From: a virus
Direction: 5' to 3' (one strand)
IMG/VR virus record: IMGVR_UViG_3300032080_000018
Coordinates: 1 to 31,345 of that record
Length of the DNA stretch: 31,345 nt
The notes under the pieces were generated by a model that was not told the DNA's origin, did no database searches, and saw only the letters and a list, made by a program, of their open reading frames with translations. Each line of letters opens with the position of its first letter. Positions within the stretch are counted from its first letter, which is position 1. The translations under genes and the position numbers were made by a program. This document shows, piece after piece, positions 19,704-27,725 of the stretch.

Positions 19704-20944
19704 TTCAGCAGCCCCCGGCGCTTCAGTTCGGCTTCGAGGCCGCTGAGATCGGTTGCGGGCGGCTTGGCGCCTTTGAGGCCCTTGAGGGGTTCACTTGCTG
19801 AGCCGCCGCGAACCTGAGCAACTCGAGTCTCTGCGTCCGGCACTTCGGCCAGGATGCCGCGCGTAGCCAACTCCCGGTTGGCTTTCTTCTGCGCCCGCTG
19901 ATTCGGACCCTCCCCTGGTTGCGGGAAGTATTGCTTCTCTGCGCTGTCGAATTCACTAGGGCTGATGGCCGCGCCAGATTCCCGGCGCAGCACGGCGTTG
20001 ATGAAATCGCGCTTGGCCTGGTCGAGTTGTTGGCGTTGCTCGGGCTGGAGCGCGCTGATAACGGCGCCTACACCAAACCCCGCGCGTGAACCCGGCACAG
20101 AGGTATTCACGCCGTCCTCCGCCAGTTTGTCGAGGATCTCGCCTGCAACCTGCATGCGACTACCGAACTGCAGCGCCTTGGCTTGCGTGTCGTTCAGAGG
20201 CTTGCCGCCTGCTGGCTTCGTGTTCGGGTCGGCGGGGCCGCCTTGGATGAAACTGAGCGTTCCATCTGGGTTCTGGCGGTAGCCGGACGGCACTCGCCCA
20301 TTCACGTTGGCTTCACGCGCGCGGGCGTCCGTCATGTCGGCGGTGCGCTGAGAGTTCGCGATGGTGGCGGCGTTGTTCGACTGCGAGGTCTGCGCCTGGA
20401 GGCGCGCATTGGCCGAAGGGGTGGTGTATTCCATCTCCTTCCACTTCTGCTCCAGCTGATCCTTTACGGTCATTGCTTGCGCGCGCTTCTGCTCAATCAG
20501 TGCGGGGTCGTACTGCGCTGGCATCTGTGCGGCGGCTTCCGGCCCGAACGCTTGCGCCGTCTGTTGACGAGCAATGTCCCATGTGGCCTGATCCTTCACT
20601 GGCCCCATGATCCGAGCGGCAATGTCGTACTTCTGGATGATCGCCTCGTACTTAGACTTTTCAGCCTCGCGCGCCGTCTTCGCTTGTGTGGCTTGGAACG
20701 TCTGGGCTTCTTGCGCACGTTTGCCGAGGCCAGCGGAATAGAGCTTGTTCGGCAGTTCGTCAGGCGTTGCGCCAGAGCGCAGGACATTGCGATACGCAGC
20801 GTCGTCCTCCGACTCTTGCCGAAGCGCGTTTAGTTTCAGGCGCCCTGCCTCTCGCTGCATCTGCTGGTCTTCACGGTCAGCGGGCGACAAAAGGGGCGTG
20901 ACGCCCTTGCCGAGTTGGAAGACGATTGACGGGTCGAGTGCCAT
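19700..20944 (-). CDS. Internal virion / DNA-injection protein (gp20-like position)
   Basis: The 414-residue, polar, helical protein is rich in Gln and Ala, with long coiled-coil regions (residues about 25-200). Its C-terminal block, RRESGAAISPSEFDSAEKQY followed by FPQPGE, recurs in phage ejection proteins. The ATG at 20944 is preferred because it forms a TAATG junction with the upstream stop; another ATG 12 bases earlier lies too close to its Shine-Dalgarno sequence. Position between the other two injection genes equates it with P22 gp20. It is probably packed in the head and ejected with DNA. Confidence 0.7.
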   Translation of the reverse strand: MALDPSIVFQLGKGVTPLLSPADREDQQMQREAGRLKLNALRQESEDDAAYRNVLRSGATPDELPNKLYSAGLGKRAQEAQTFQATQAKTAREAEKSKYEAIIQKYDIAARIMGPVKDQATWDIARQQTAQAFGPEAAAQMPAQYDPALIEQKRAQAMTVKDQLEQKWKEMEYTTPSANARLQAQTSQSNNAATIANSQRTADMTDARAREANVNGRVPSGYRQNPDGTLSFIQGGPADPNTKPAGGKPLNDTQAKALQFGSRMQVAGEILDKLAEDGVNTSVPGSRAGFGVGAVISALQPEQRQQLDQAKRDFINAVLRRESGAAISPSEFDSAEKQYFPQPGEGPNQRAQKKANRELATRGILAEVPDAETRVAQVRGGSASEPLKGLKGAKPPATDLSGLEAELKRRGLLK

Positions 20945-22215
20945 TACGGTGTCCATCCTCTCTGGGTGTTGAGATTGGCAATCGGGTCGTTAGAGCCGCC
21001 CGTGTAGCCGGTGTAGCCGCTATACCCACCGCCCTGATTTGCAAGCAGCGTGTTCCAGCCCGCTGCACTATTCAGGTTGTTGTTTGAGTTGAAGCTGTTT
21101 GCAACGCCGTTCAACCCAGAAACAAGCGCATTGCTACCAGCCACCGCACCAGCTGCCTGTGTATTCCCTGCGCCAATGATGTTGTTGCCAACCGCGTTCG
21201 CCGTCTGCTGGTTGTTCGTGCCGACTTGCGCCGCCGAGTTCTGGCCCATCGTGGACTGTCCCGTCAGGAAGTTGTAGATAGTGTTCCGGTTCTGGTTGTA
21301 CGCGCCGAGGTTCGTGTTCCAGGTGCTCAGGTTGCGGCTGTAGGCGTCGTTGAACTTCGTGCCGGCGTAGTCCTCGTTGAACCTCGTAGCCTCCTTTATG
21401 GCCGCGCCAGAAAGGAAATTGCCGCGTGCCGCTTGGGCGCGCTCGATGCCCTGCGTGCCTTGGTTCAGCCCGAATTGATACCCGGGGTCTGACGCAAGAT
21501 CCTGGCCGGTAAAACTGAACTCCTGGCCGTTGCGGTATGGGCGCAGCAAAGAGCCGTAGGTCGGGTCTGCTTGGGCTGCTGCGTTCTGGGCGTTCACCTC
21601 GTCGTAGTAGCTGGCAATGGCAGCGTCGAGCCCTTCGTAGTCCACCTCGGTGGAAGGGCCAGCCTGCGTAGAGGTAGGCATGTACCACTCGTCGCCATGG
21701 ACGCCCGTATTCGCATCACCGCTGCCCTGCCGGACAACCGCGCCTTCGGGTGCGTAGCCAAGGAGGCGGTTGCGGAGCGCCGTCGAGCTTTCGGTGGGTT
21801 GGTCGTGGAAGTATTGCGCAGCACCGCCAGCGCCCAAGGCGTTGATCGCTGCAGCGCCATTGCGGTACTGGGGCGCCGCGGAGCCTCCGTTTGCAGGGGC
21901 GACGTTCCGCGTGAAGCGAGCGGTGAGCTGCTGGCGCACCTGGTCGGGCGTGAGGCCGGTTTGCAGGCCCATGGACGTGACGCCACCCGAGCCCGCACCA
22001 CCCAAGCCGAGATACTGGTTGAGGCGGTTCTGTGCTGCGCTGCCCGCCTGCACCCATGGCTGCAGATCCTGGCGCATTTGCGCTGCAGCCATCATCTGCA
22101 TCTGCGTGGCTTGATCGGATGCCCCCGATTGAGCGCTAGCAGCGTTGCCAGCGGCGTCCATCTGCGAAATCGTGCCAACGGCTGCGATCCCTGCGCCAAC
22201 CCATGCTACTGACAT
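20944..22215 (-). CDS. Internal virion / DNA-injection protein (gp7-like position)
   Basis: The 423-residue product begins with a short hydrophobic segment (VAWVGAGIAAVGTI). A central block, ASDPGYQFGLNQGTQGIERA and FLSGAAIKEATRFNEDYAGT, is a signature of a common phage injection-protein family. The C-terminal part is Asn/Gly-rich. GGAGG precedes the ATG by 8 bases. It is the first of three tandem genes in the slot of P22 gp7-gp20-gp16. The Asn/Gly-rich tail could be flexible for passage through the tail. Confidence 0.75.
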   Translation of the reverse strand: MSVAWVGAGIAAVGTISQMDAAGNAASAQSGASDQATQMQMMAAAQMRQDLQPWVQAGSAAQNRLNQYLGLGGAGSGGVTSMGLQTGLTPDQVRQQLTARFTRNVAPANGGSAAPQYRNGAAAINALGAGGAAQYFHDQPTESSTALRNRLLGYAPEGAVVRQGSGDANTGVHGDEWYMPTSTQAGPSTEVDYEGLDAAIASYYDEVNAQNAAAQADPTYGSLLRPYRNGQEFSFTGQDLASDPGYQFGLNQGTQGIERAQAARGNFLSGAAIKEATRFNEDYAGTKFNDAYSRNLSTWNTNLGAYNQNRNTIYNFLTGQSTMGQNSAAQVGTNNQQTANAVGNNIIGAGNTQAAGAVAGSNALVSGLNGVANSFNSNNNLNSAAGWNTLLANQGGGYSGYTGYTGGSNDPIANLNTQRGWTP

Positions 22216-22703
22216 ATCAAGTCCTCCGCGTACTCTGTGGTGGCGACTTCCGCCTCTATCTTTGCGATGTCGGTTTCATCCGTCCGAAAGACGTTGATGA
22301 AGACCGTGTCTTCGTGGGCGTATCCCACCTTTTGAATTCCTGGCTGCGAGACAGCCACGTGGCCAGCCTTGAAGCGCCCCGAGCCTGTCTCCGTGAGCAC
22401 AGATATGTCGCCCTTGGCAACGATGTTCACGCACTCCTTAAGGTGAATCTTTCCAACCAACATCGAGCCCTTCGGAATGAACAAAGTGCGCGTGTAAACC
22501 CCGTCGATCAATGTGTGCACGACTTCAAAATCGCGCTGCTCACCGGCTGGCAAATCGAGCAGGTTCTTCGTCCATGCTCGAATCTGCTTTCGAATCGCCG
22601 CGGGCGACTTGTCGGGCACGTTGAACACGACCTCGCCATCTTTCAGAACGAGCAATGCCCCCGGCCTCGTCATCACGAAGCCGCTGCCATACGTCACTTT
22701 CAT
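22206..22703 (-). CDS. Cupin-like conserved phage protein
   Basis: The 165-residue protein has a run of alternating strands: LFIPKGSMLVGKIHLKECVN, IVAKGDISVLTE, and VAVSQPGIQKVGYAHEDTVF ending INVFRTDE. This is a single-domain cupin pattern I recognise from many phage genomes, usually near tail genes. Only one His of the first motif is kept (KIHLKECVN), so metal binding is uncertain. The ATG at 22703 is in an ATGA overlap with AGGA upstream; longer frames extend into the neighbouring gene without similarity. The role in the virion or cell is unknown. Confidence 0.7.
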   Translation of the reverse strand: MKVTYGSGFVMTRPGALLVLKDGEVVFNVPDKSPAAIRKQIRAWTKNLLDLPAGEQRDFEVVHTLIDGVYTRTLFIPKGSMLVGKIHLKECVNIVAKGDISVLTETGSGRFKAGHVAVSQPGIQKVGYAHEDTVFINVFRTDETDIAKIEAEVATTEYAEDLICQ

Positions 22704-22951
22704 ACGGCGATTCCTGCTGCATCCCGCCACACGACGGGGTTGATTGCGTTCAGCCAGATAGGCTTGTTGAGGGTGGTGTCGTAAAAGGGCCGGCCTACCC
22801 AAAGCAGCTTCGTAGGCCGCTGCGCGGTCGGGCCGCTTTGCTGCACGGTGATAACGGCGTTGTGCGTGCGGGTGAGCCAGACGGCCCACGCGGTTGTGAA
22901 GTTCCCCGTTTCGTCGAGCGGAGGCCCGCTAGGGAGGTCGTAGGAGTTCAT
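22700..22951 (-). CDS. Small structural protein of the tail region
   Basis: The 83-residue protein begins MNSYDLPSGPPLDETGNFTT and ends with a block common in phage tail-tip and fibre proteins: RPTKLLWVGRPFYDTTLNKP then IWLNAINPVVW. The start is the ATG of an ATGA overlap with the gp10-like gene. It occupies the slot after gp10, where P22 encodes the tail needle gp26, but it is much shorter than gp26 and lacks a long coiled coil. Confidence 0.6.
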   Translation of the reverse strand: MNSYDLPSGPPLDETGNFTTAWAVWLTRTHNAVITVQQSGPTAQRPTKLLWVGRPFYDTTLNKPIWLNAINPVVWRDAAGIAV

Positions 22952-24351
22952 TGCGAGAACTCCCCCCATGCGCCGATAAAGACTGTCTTCACGGGGTCGG
23001 TGACGCGGAACTTGAACAGCCAGTCACGCCCGCGGCCCAGACGGTTAAACACGGCACGTGCGCCGTATTGGCCAATCTCGCCGATGTCTACCCAGACCTC
23101 GCTCGACCAGGTGTGACCGCCGTCCTTGCTGTACTGCATCATCAATTGCGGATTGGCGCCTTGGCCGGTGAGCGTTCCTACGCCAGCCTCCATTTCGAGC
23201 CACAGCTTCGACAGGAACGAGTAGTTGCCGGTCGATTGGTGGCGAGAGATGAACTCGCGCGCGATGGTCTGCCCGTCATCGGTCAGCACGCCGTCCTCGA
23301 AGCGGTACAGCTTGCCGTTCTCGTAGTCCGTCACCAGCGACTGTTCGAGGAAGTTGATCTGCATCTCGGCGCGGTGTCGGCTGTCGCTGGACTCGGCCTT
23401 GTGCCATTCCTTGCTGAGGCCGTCGTAGACCCACGACTCCCCTGCGGTCGGGAAGTTGATCTGATAGAACGGATGGCCCGAGATCATGTAGGCGAACCCG
23501 GACGCATCGGACACAGCCGCGTACTGGCTGAAGATGTAGTCCATCTCTGGGTTCGATACAGGCTGCGCGTTGTAGCCAGACAGCGTGCAAACCTGCACTG
23601 CCCCGAGCCGGTTCTTGCGCAGGAAGATGATCGAATCCATGAACTTGCACAGCGACCAGCGCGCCGCAAGGCCCCACTCGATAGCCGCGGCACCGACACG
23701 TGCGAACGGGAAGTCCAATGCGCCTGAATCGCTCCAGAACTCGGTCGTATCTGGGCCGAGCAGGATGATTTGTCCGTTGTCTGCGATGACGCGGACCAGG
23801 TTGTCGGGGTTCGATTCCGCCGTCGCGAAGTCGAGCGCGTTCCACGAGAGGCCGTCATAGAGCGCGGAGCAGTAGAACTGGCCCGTATTCGGCTTCTGCA
23901 CGACGAAATAGCCGTTCAGAAAGGTGACGGTGTTGGCGCCTGGCCAATCCGGGTCTGTGATCTGCGCGAAAGCCAGCGTCGAGGTGTTGTAGATGTACCC
24001 ATTGACGCCATCGACAATGATGATCTGTGTGCCGTTGTCGGTGATGTCCACGCGCCCTGCAGAGGTCGCCAACGTGCCGATGTTGGTCATCGTGCCGTCG
24101 TTGGTCACCTTCCACAGCGTGGCGCGGTTGACGACGTACAGCACATCGTCTTTCTTCCAGATGCCGCGGCTCGGGCTCGCGCCGAAGTTGACGAAGGTCG
24201 TCAAGCCCGGCGTCGGGTACAGCGTCAGAGTCCCCTTCTCGCCGTCCTGGTGGATCTCGGCGTAAAGGTTCGTGCGCTTTTGCGACGAGACGTTGCGCGA
24301 CTTGCCGAAGTTGCCCAGCCCGAAGAGTGGAACGGGTTGCAGAGTCACCAT
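22948..24351 (-). CDS. Tail-stabilising factor, P22 gp10-like
   Basis: The 467-residue beta-rich protein begins MVTLQPVPLFGLGNFGKSRN, followed by RTNLYAEIHQDGEKGTLTLY and PTPGLTTF. This opening is typical of the P22 gp10 family, and P22 gp10 has 472 residues. Repeated strands with VxDGxxGYIY-type turns suggest a propeller-like fold. It forms a hexameric part of the tail machine beneath gp4 and plugs the head exit. The gene overlaps the gp4-like gene by 7 bases. Confidence 0.85.
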   Translation of the reverse strand: MVTLQPVPLFGLGNFGKSRNVSSQKRTNLYAEIHQDGEKGTLTLYPTPGLTTFVNFGASPSRGIWKKDDVLYVVNRATLWKVTNDGTMTNIGTLATSAGRVDITDNGTQIIIVDGVNGYIYNTSTLAFAQITDPDWPGANTVTFLNGYFVVQKPNTGQFYCSALYDGLSWNALDFATAESNPDNLVRVIADNGQIILLGPDTTEFWSDSGALDFPFARVGAAAIEWGLAARWSLCKFMDSIIFLRKNRLGAVQVCTLSGYNAQPVSNPEMDYIFSQYAAVSDASGFAYMISGHPFYQINFPTAGESWVYDGLSKEWHKAESSDSRHRAEMQINFLEQSLVTDYENGKLYRFEDGVLTDDGQTIAREFISRHQSTGNYSFLSKLWLEMEAGVGTLTGQGANPQLMMQYSKDGGHTWSSEVWVDIGEIGQYGARAVFNRLGRGRDWLFKFRVTDPVKTVFIGAWGEFSQ

Positions 24352-25040
24352 TGCCCCGTGTAGATGTTGAAACCACGCGGCACAGAGTCCGGGATCTCAA
24401 GAAACATCGGCGTGAAATTCGTGCGCTTGAGCTTCTTCTTGAGGCTCGAAGCCTTGGTATGCACCGAAATGTGGATGTCGGCGCCGAACTCGGGTGCCAG
24501 ATACTCGGCCAGGTTGTAGACGATGGCATTCACATAGCCAGGAGGCAGGCTCACCACGTCCGTGAGGTTGGTGAACGTCGTAGTTGGCTTCCAAGTCCAC
24601 AGATTCAGCGTGGCCGCGACCGAGGGGACCGGATACAGCGTCACGGTCGCATTCGGGAAGGTCGGGCTGTAGTAGATGAACTGCGGGATGCTCGTGGTGA
24701 GCGTCTTCAGCGCGATGCTGTTGTACTGGTCGAGCGTGATGACCTCTAGCGGGTAGCTGATGCCGCCGATGTCGAGGTACGTGCCAGGGTCGATGGACAC
24801 AGGCCGGTCAGTGATGGTCGAGCCGGACGGCCCAACGGTGTACGAAGCGAGCGCCGGCGTGAGAACGATGGCGTTCAGCTTGGCGACGGGGAGCATGAGG
24901 TTTTCGTTCGCCCAGTCCTCCAGCATGGCGTTCAGCGATGCGAGGCCGTCGGTTGCTTCGGCATCGCTCACGGTTTCGCCGGTTCCGTAGACTTTGATGA
25001 TCCTCATCGCCCGAGTGATCAGGTCAAGAGCAGTTGCCAT
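24345..25040 (-). CDS. Head-to-tail adaptor, P22 gp4-like
   Basis: The 231-residue product begins with ALDLITRAMRIIKVYGTGET and LNAMLEDWANE, a helical start shared by gp4-type adaptors. Later segments, IPQFIYYSPTFPNATVTLYP and VVSLPPGYVNAIVYNLAEYL, are also usual in this family. It is longer than P22 gp4 (166 residues). It should bind beneath the portal and receive gp10. An AAAGGA ribosome binding site follows directly after a terminator-like hairpin at 25052-25080. Confidence 0.8.
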   Translation of the reverse strand: MATALDLITRAMRIIKVYGTGETVSDAEATDGLASLNAMLEDWANENLMLPVAKLNAIVLTPALASYTVGPSGSTITDRPVSIDPGTYLDIGGISYPLEVITLDQYNSIALKTLTTSIPQFIYYSPTFPNATVTLYPVPSVAATLNLWTWKPTTTFTNLTDVVSLPPGYVNAIVYNLAEYLAPEFGADIHISVHTKASSLKKKLKRTNFTPMFLEIPDSVPRGFNIYTGQW

Positions 25041-25051
25041 TTCTGTCCTTT

Positions 25052-25080
25052 AAGAACAAAGCCCACTCCGAGGAATGGGC
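25052..25080 (-). terminator. Terminator-like hairpin directly before the gp4-like gene
   Basis: On the minus strand GCCCATTC (25080-25073) pairs with GAGTGGGC (25068-25061), including one G-T pair, around a four-base loop and is followed by TTTGTTCTT. The AAAGGA of the next gene begins right after the T run. The T run is interrupted, so termination may be partial. Confidence 0.6.
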
Positions 25081-25087
25081 TTGAGTC

Positions 25088-25408
25088 TTAGGCGACGACG
25101 CCGGTTTGCACCGAGTCAGGCCGAGCCCACGTCACGAGGTAGACCTGTGAAGCTGTGGGGACGATGGGAGAAGCGGTGTTGTTGCTGAACGTCATTGCCA
25201 ACGTTCCTGCCGCCGATACGCGCATGCCAACGATCCCGAGGCCCGCCTGTGCGGTGGGCTTGTTCACGTTGACGATGACGTCAGAAGCCAACAGGCCCGG
25301 CATGGAGAACGTCTGTTCCGCCGTGGTGTTGGCTGCGACCGATGCCGGCGAGAGGGTGAGCGATGCCACCCCCATCGACTGCATGTTTCCTGTGATGATC
25401 CCGGCCAT
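25088..25408 (-). CDS. Small beta-rich structural protein, possible head decoration
   Basis: The 106-residue protein is rich in Ala, Thr, Ser and Val, with short strands (ASLTLSPASVAANTTAEQTF, VIVNVNKPTAQAGLGIVGMR). The VNKPTAQAGLGI and TFSNNTASPI blocks recur in small phage structural proteins. It lies directly after the coat gene, a usual place for decoration proteins; P22 has none there. The start is ATG 25408, 2 bases after the coat stop. Confidence 0.65.
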   Translation of the reverse strand: MAGIITGNMQSMGVASLTLSPASVAANTTAEQTFSMPGLLASDVIVNVNKPTAQAGLGIVGMRVSAAGTLAMTFSNNTASPIVPTASQVYLVTWARPDSVQTGVVA

Positions 25409-25410
25409 GA

Positions 25411-26607
25411 TCAGTTGCTCAGGATGCGGGCTGCGAGCTGCGCGCGGATGGTCTTGTAGCCGTACAGCACGTCGATACGGCACGGGAGCGTGTCGCTGTT
25501 GATCGCGTACTGGCGAACGATCCGCATGGAGATGCCGTCGTAGACCTCACGAGCGGACCAGTCCACGCCTTCGGGCATGAGCAAGTCGGCGGTTGCGAAG
25601 GTGAAGGCGTCCTTGTGGAAAGCCAGCGAAGGCTTGTAGACAGCCGATGCACCGCCAACCTTGGTGATCGCAGCACCGTTGGGCATGCCGCCTGCCGTGA
25701 CGTTCTGGCGGCCAGTCGTGGTGTAGATCGCAGGAGCGAACGACAGCGAACCAGCACCGCCAGCGTAGTCGGCAGTCACGACGAACTGTTGCAGAACACC
25801 AGTGTCGGCCTTCGTCTCGGGGTGCACGCGGTTGCAACCCACCACCGTGAACACGTCGCCCTTCTTGAAGGTCGTTGCGCCCACTGCGACGGTGACTGCA
25901 GCTGTGCCGTTGACCGTGATCGCGCCGTTGACCGTGTAGGTCGTGGCCGCGAGCGCCGTACCGGTCGTCTGGTTGGCGAGCAGCGTGTTCTCGTAGATGG
26001 TGCCGAAACCAGCCGTGCGGCCGACCATGCCTTCGCGGTACTGCTTGCTGATCTCGCTGGAGTCCTGGAACAAGCCTTTCAGACCATCGACCAGGTCGAG
26101 GTTGTCTTGGGTGTTCAGGATCAGCGTGCGCTTATCGCCGGGGGCGAGGTTGTCCACGAGCAGCTTGCGAGCAGCGAGAGCCTTGTTCAGCGTGATCGCC
26201 GAGCCGACGTTGTTGACCGCGTTGTAGACGTCCAGAGCCATGCTCAGGGCATCCGACTCCATGCGGGCGGCAAGCACGGCCATTGCGGGCTCGATGATGC
26301 GTTCCGAGAAGTCGTCGAGCTTCATCGTCAGCTCGGCAGAAGTGAAGTTCATGCCGACGTGCTTCTGGCTCGAAACGGTCAGCGTGGTGCTCAGTTCGCC
26401 CGTGTCTTGCGTCACGAGGGTGGCACCGTCCGAAACGAGATATTCGTTCGGCAGGCGGATCTTCAGCGAGTCGCCGATCTTCGCGCCGGTCTTGGCGAAA
26501 GAGTCGTCGTACTGGCGGTTGATCGAACCGATGAAGTTCAGCTTTTGGTGAAGAACCTGCAGCGCCTTGCGGGTCACTGCGGTTGGGGTGAGGATGTCGT
26601 TTGCCAT
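25411..26607 (-). CDS. Major coat protein, P22 gp5-like
   Basis: The 398-residue product opens with LTPTAVTRKALQVLHQKLNF and IGSINRQYDDSFA, then KIGDSLKIRLPNEYLVSDGA, the HK97-fold N-terminal region shared by P22 gp5 relatives (P22 coat has 430 residues). The middle has an inserted beta domain (VGATTFKKGDVFTVVGCNRV) like the I-domain region. The C-terminal GISMRIVRQYAINSDTLPCR and DVLYGYK motif is also family-typical. It builds the icosahedral shell with the scaffold protein. A terminator-like hairpin precedes its ribosome binding site (GAAAGAAG). Confidence 0.9.
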   Translation of the reverse strand: MANDILTPTAVTRKALQVLHQKLNFIGSINRQYDDSFAKTGAKIGDSLKIRLPNEYLVSDGATLVTQDTGELSTTLTVSSQKHVGMNFTSAELTMKLDDFSERIIEPAMAVLAARMESDALSMALDVYNAVNNVGSAITLNKALAARKLLVDNLAPGDKRTLILNTQDNLDLVDGLKGLFQDSSEISKQYREGMVGRTAGFGTIYENTLLANQTTGTALAATTYTVNGAITVNGTAAVTVAVGATTFKKGDVFTVVGCNRVHPETKADTGVLQQFVVTADYAGGAGSLSFAPAIYTTTGRQNVTAGGMPNGAAITKVGGASAVYKPSLAFHKDAFTFATADLLMPEGVDWSAREVYDGISMRIVRQYAINSDTLPCRIDVLYGYKTIRAQLAARILSN

Positions 26608-26620
26608 TTGCTTCTTTCAG

Positions 26621-26648
26621 AAACAGAAAAGCCGCCTCAAAGGGCGGC
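26621..26648 (-). terminator. Terminator-like hairpin between scaffold and coat genes
   Basis: On the minus strand GCCGCC (26648-26643) pairs with GGCGGC (26636-26631) around the loop CTTTGA, followed by TTTTCTGTTT. The stem is the same as in the terminator at 1977-1999. The coat Shine-Dalgarno sequence begins a few bases after the T run. Confidence 0.75.
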
Positions 26649-26665
26649 CTCGTGGGGTCGTGGAA

Positions 26666-27418
26666 TTACCCGCGTCGGGCGACTCGTTCCCGCTCCTTGC
26701 GCATCCACGTTTCAATGTCGTCGTCGTCGCTCGGAAGCGGCGAAGCGGCGGACTTGCCACGGGTGCCCACGGGAGTGATGGGTTCGGGTGCCTTGCTCGG
26801 GCTTGCTTTGGGTTTCGCTGCGATCTCCGCCTCGATACGAGACAGTTCACGCGCGGCTCGGATGGGACTCAGTTGCGCAATCTGGTCCGCCTTGGCAGGG
26901 TTCTTGCCGAGGTAGTAAGCAACGTCAGGGCCGTGCTCCGAATCCATGATGAATTCGGCCATTGCCTCGTTGACCGACAGAAGTGGGTTCTCCACCACCG
27001 CCGTGAAATCGGCGTAACGCTCCCGGGCCTTCTCAGTCCGCTCGTCGTATTGCTCGCGCAAACGGTCGGTCTGTTCTGCCCTGGTGCGTTGCTCGACGAT
27101 CTCGCGTGCTTTCGTCTCGGCCAGGTGCCTCACCTTGGCGTCTGAGTACGCTTCGTCATCTTGGAATTGCTCACGCTTCGGCTCTGCTGCGACGACTCGT
27201 TCTTGAGCCATCTGTTCAGCATGTCGAGCCTGGCGGCGCGCTTCCTTCACAAGCCGTCTTTGGATCAGGGCATCTACCTCGGCTTGGGTAAAGACCTTTT
27301 CCACCTGCTCTTTGTTTTCCACGGCCCCTTCGGCGGCAGTCACCTCGGGAGTGTTCGACACGGGTTTAGCGTCGTCCGTTACGACTGTCGATTGCTCGAC
27401 AACTTCTTCGTTTTCCAA
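26666..27418 (-). CDS. Scaffolding protein
   Basis: The 250-residue protein is highly charged and helical, with long Arg/Glu-rich coiled-coil stretches (residues about 45-135: RRLVKEARRQARHAEQMAQE and onward). It ends in a basic helix (ETWMRKERERVARR) that fits the coat-binding end of P22 scaffold (303 residues). Gene order portal-scaffold-coat supports the call. The start is TTG (27418), well supported by AAGGAG 6 bases upstream; no ATG is near. It would guide procapsid assembly and then leave. Confidence 0.85.
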   Translation of the reverse strand: MENEEVVEQSTVVTDDAKPVSNTPEVTAAEGAVENKEQVEKVFTQAEVDALIQRRLVKEARRQARHAEQMAQERVVAAEPKREQFQDDEAYSDAKVRHLAETKAREIVEQRTRAEQTDRLREQYDERTEKARERYADFTAVVENPLLSVNEAMAEFIMDSEHGPDVAYYLGKNPAKADQIAQLSPIRAARELSRIEAEIAAKPKASPSKAPEPITPVGTRGKSAASPLPSDDDDIETWMRKERERVARRG

Positions 27419-27458
27419 CTAGCGCTCCTTGCAGCGTCTCGCGACGGATGCTTAGATC

Positions 27459-27491
27459 CCTGTGAACGCACAGGTACGCGGGCTGAGCCCG
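27459..27491 (-). other. Two short hairpins upstream of the scaffold gene
   Basis: CCTGTG-CGTT-CACAGG (27460-27475) and the CGGGCT/AGCCCG palindrome (27479-27491) lie back to back in the 76-base gap before the scaffold gene. Neither is followed by a T run, so they are not standard terminators. They may protect or process the late mRNA. Confidence 0.4.
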
Positions 27492-27494
27492 TTG

Positions 27495-27725
27495 TTAACT
27501 GAACCGGACGATCCCGGTCGCAGTCGTTCCAGTCGAGCGGATCTTCTGGAATGAGAGTGCGTAGTACACGCCAGCGGTGCACACGGGCCACACTGCGTTC
27601 GTGCCATCGGCGAATTCAAAAGAGACGGGGCCGGTCACACCCACGCTGAAGCCGACGCCAACATTGGGCTCGGTGTCGGAGGGTGTGACAGCGATGAATC
27701 GGCTCGGGTTGTCTGCGGTGTTCAT
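27495..27725 (-). CDS. Small beta-rich structural protein between portal and scaffold
   Basis: The 76-residue protein (FIAVTPSDTEPNVGVGFSVG, FEFADGTNAVWPVCTAGVYY) consists of short strands and ends KIRSTGTTATGIVRFS, a layout seen in small phage head proteins. Its ATG overlaps the portal stop (ATGA). P22 has no gene here. A minor head or decoration role is inferred. Confidence 0.6.
   Translation of the reverse strand: MNTADNPSRFIAVTPSDTEPNVGVGFSVGVTGPVSFEFADGTNAVWPVCTAGVYYALSFQKIRSTGTTATGIVRFS

Noticed and set aside
25615-26778. 387-codon + strand frame opposite the coat gene
   Set aside because: It is antisense to the coat protein, rich in Arg/Val/Asp without domain features, and crosses the terminator between coat and scaffold.
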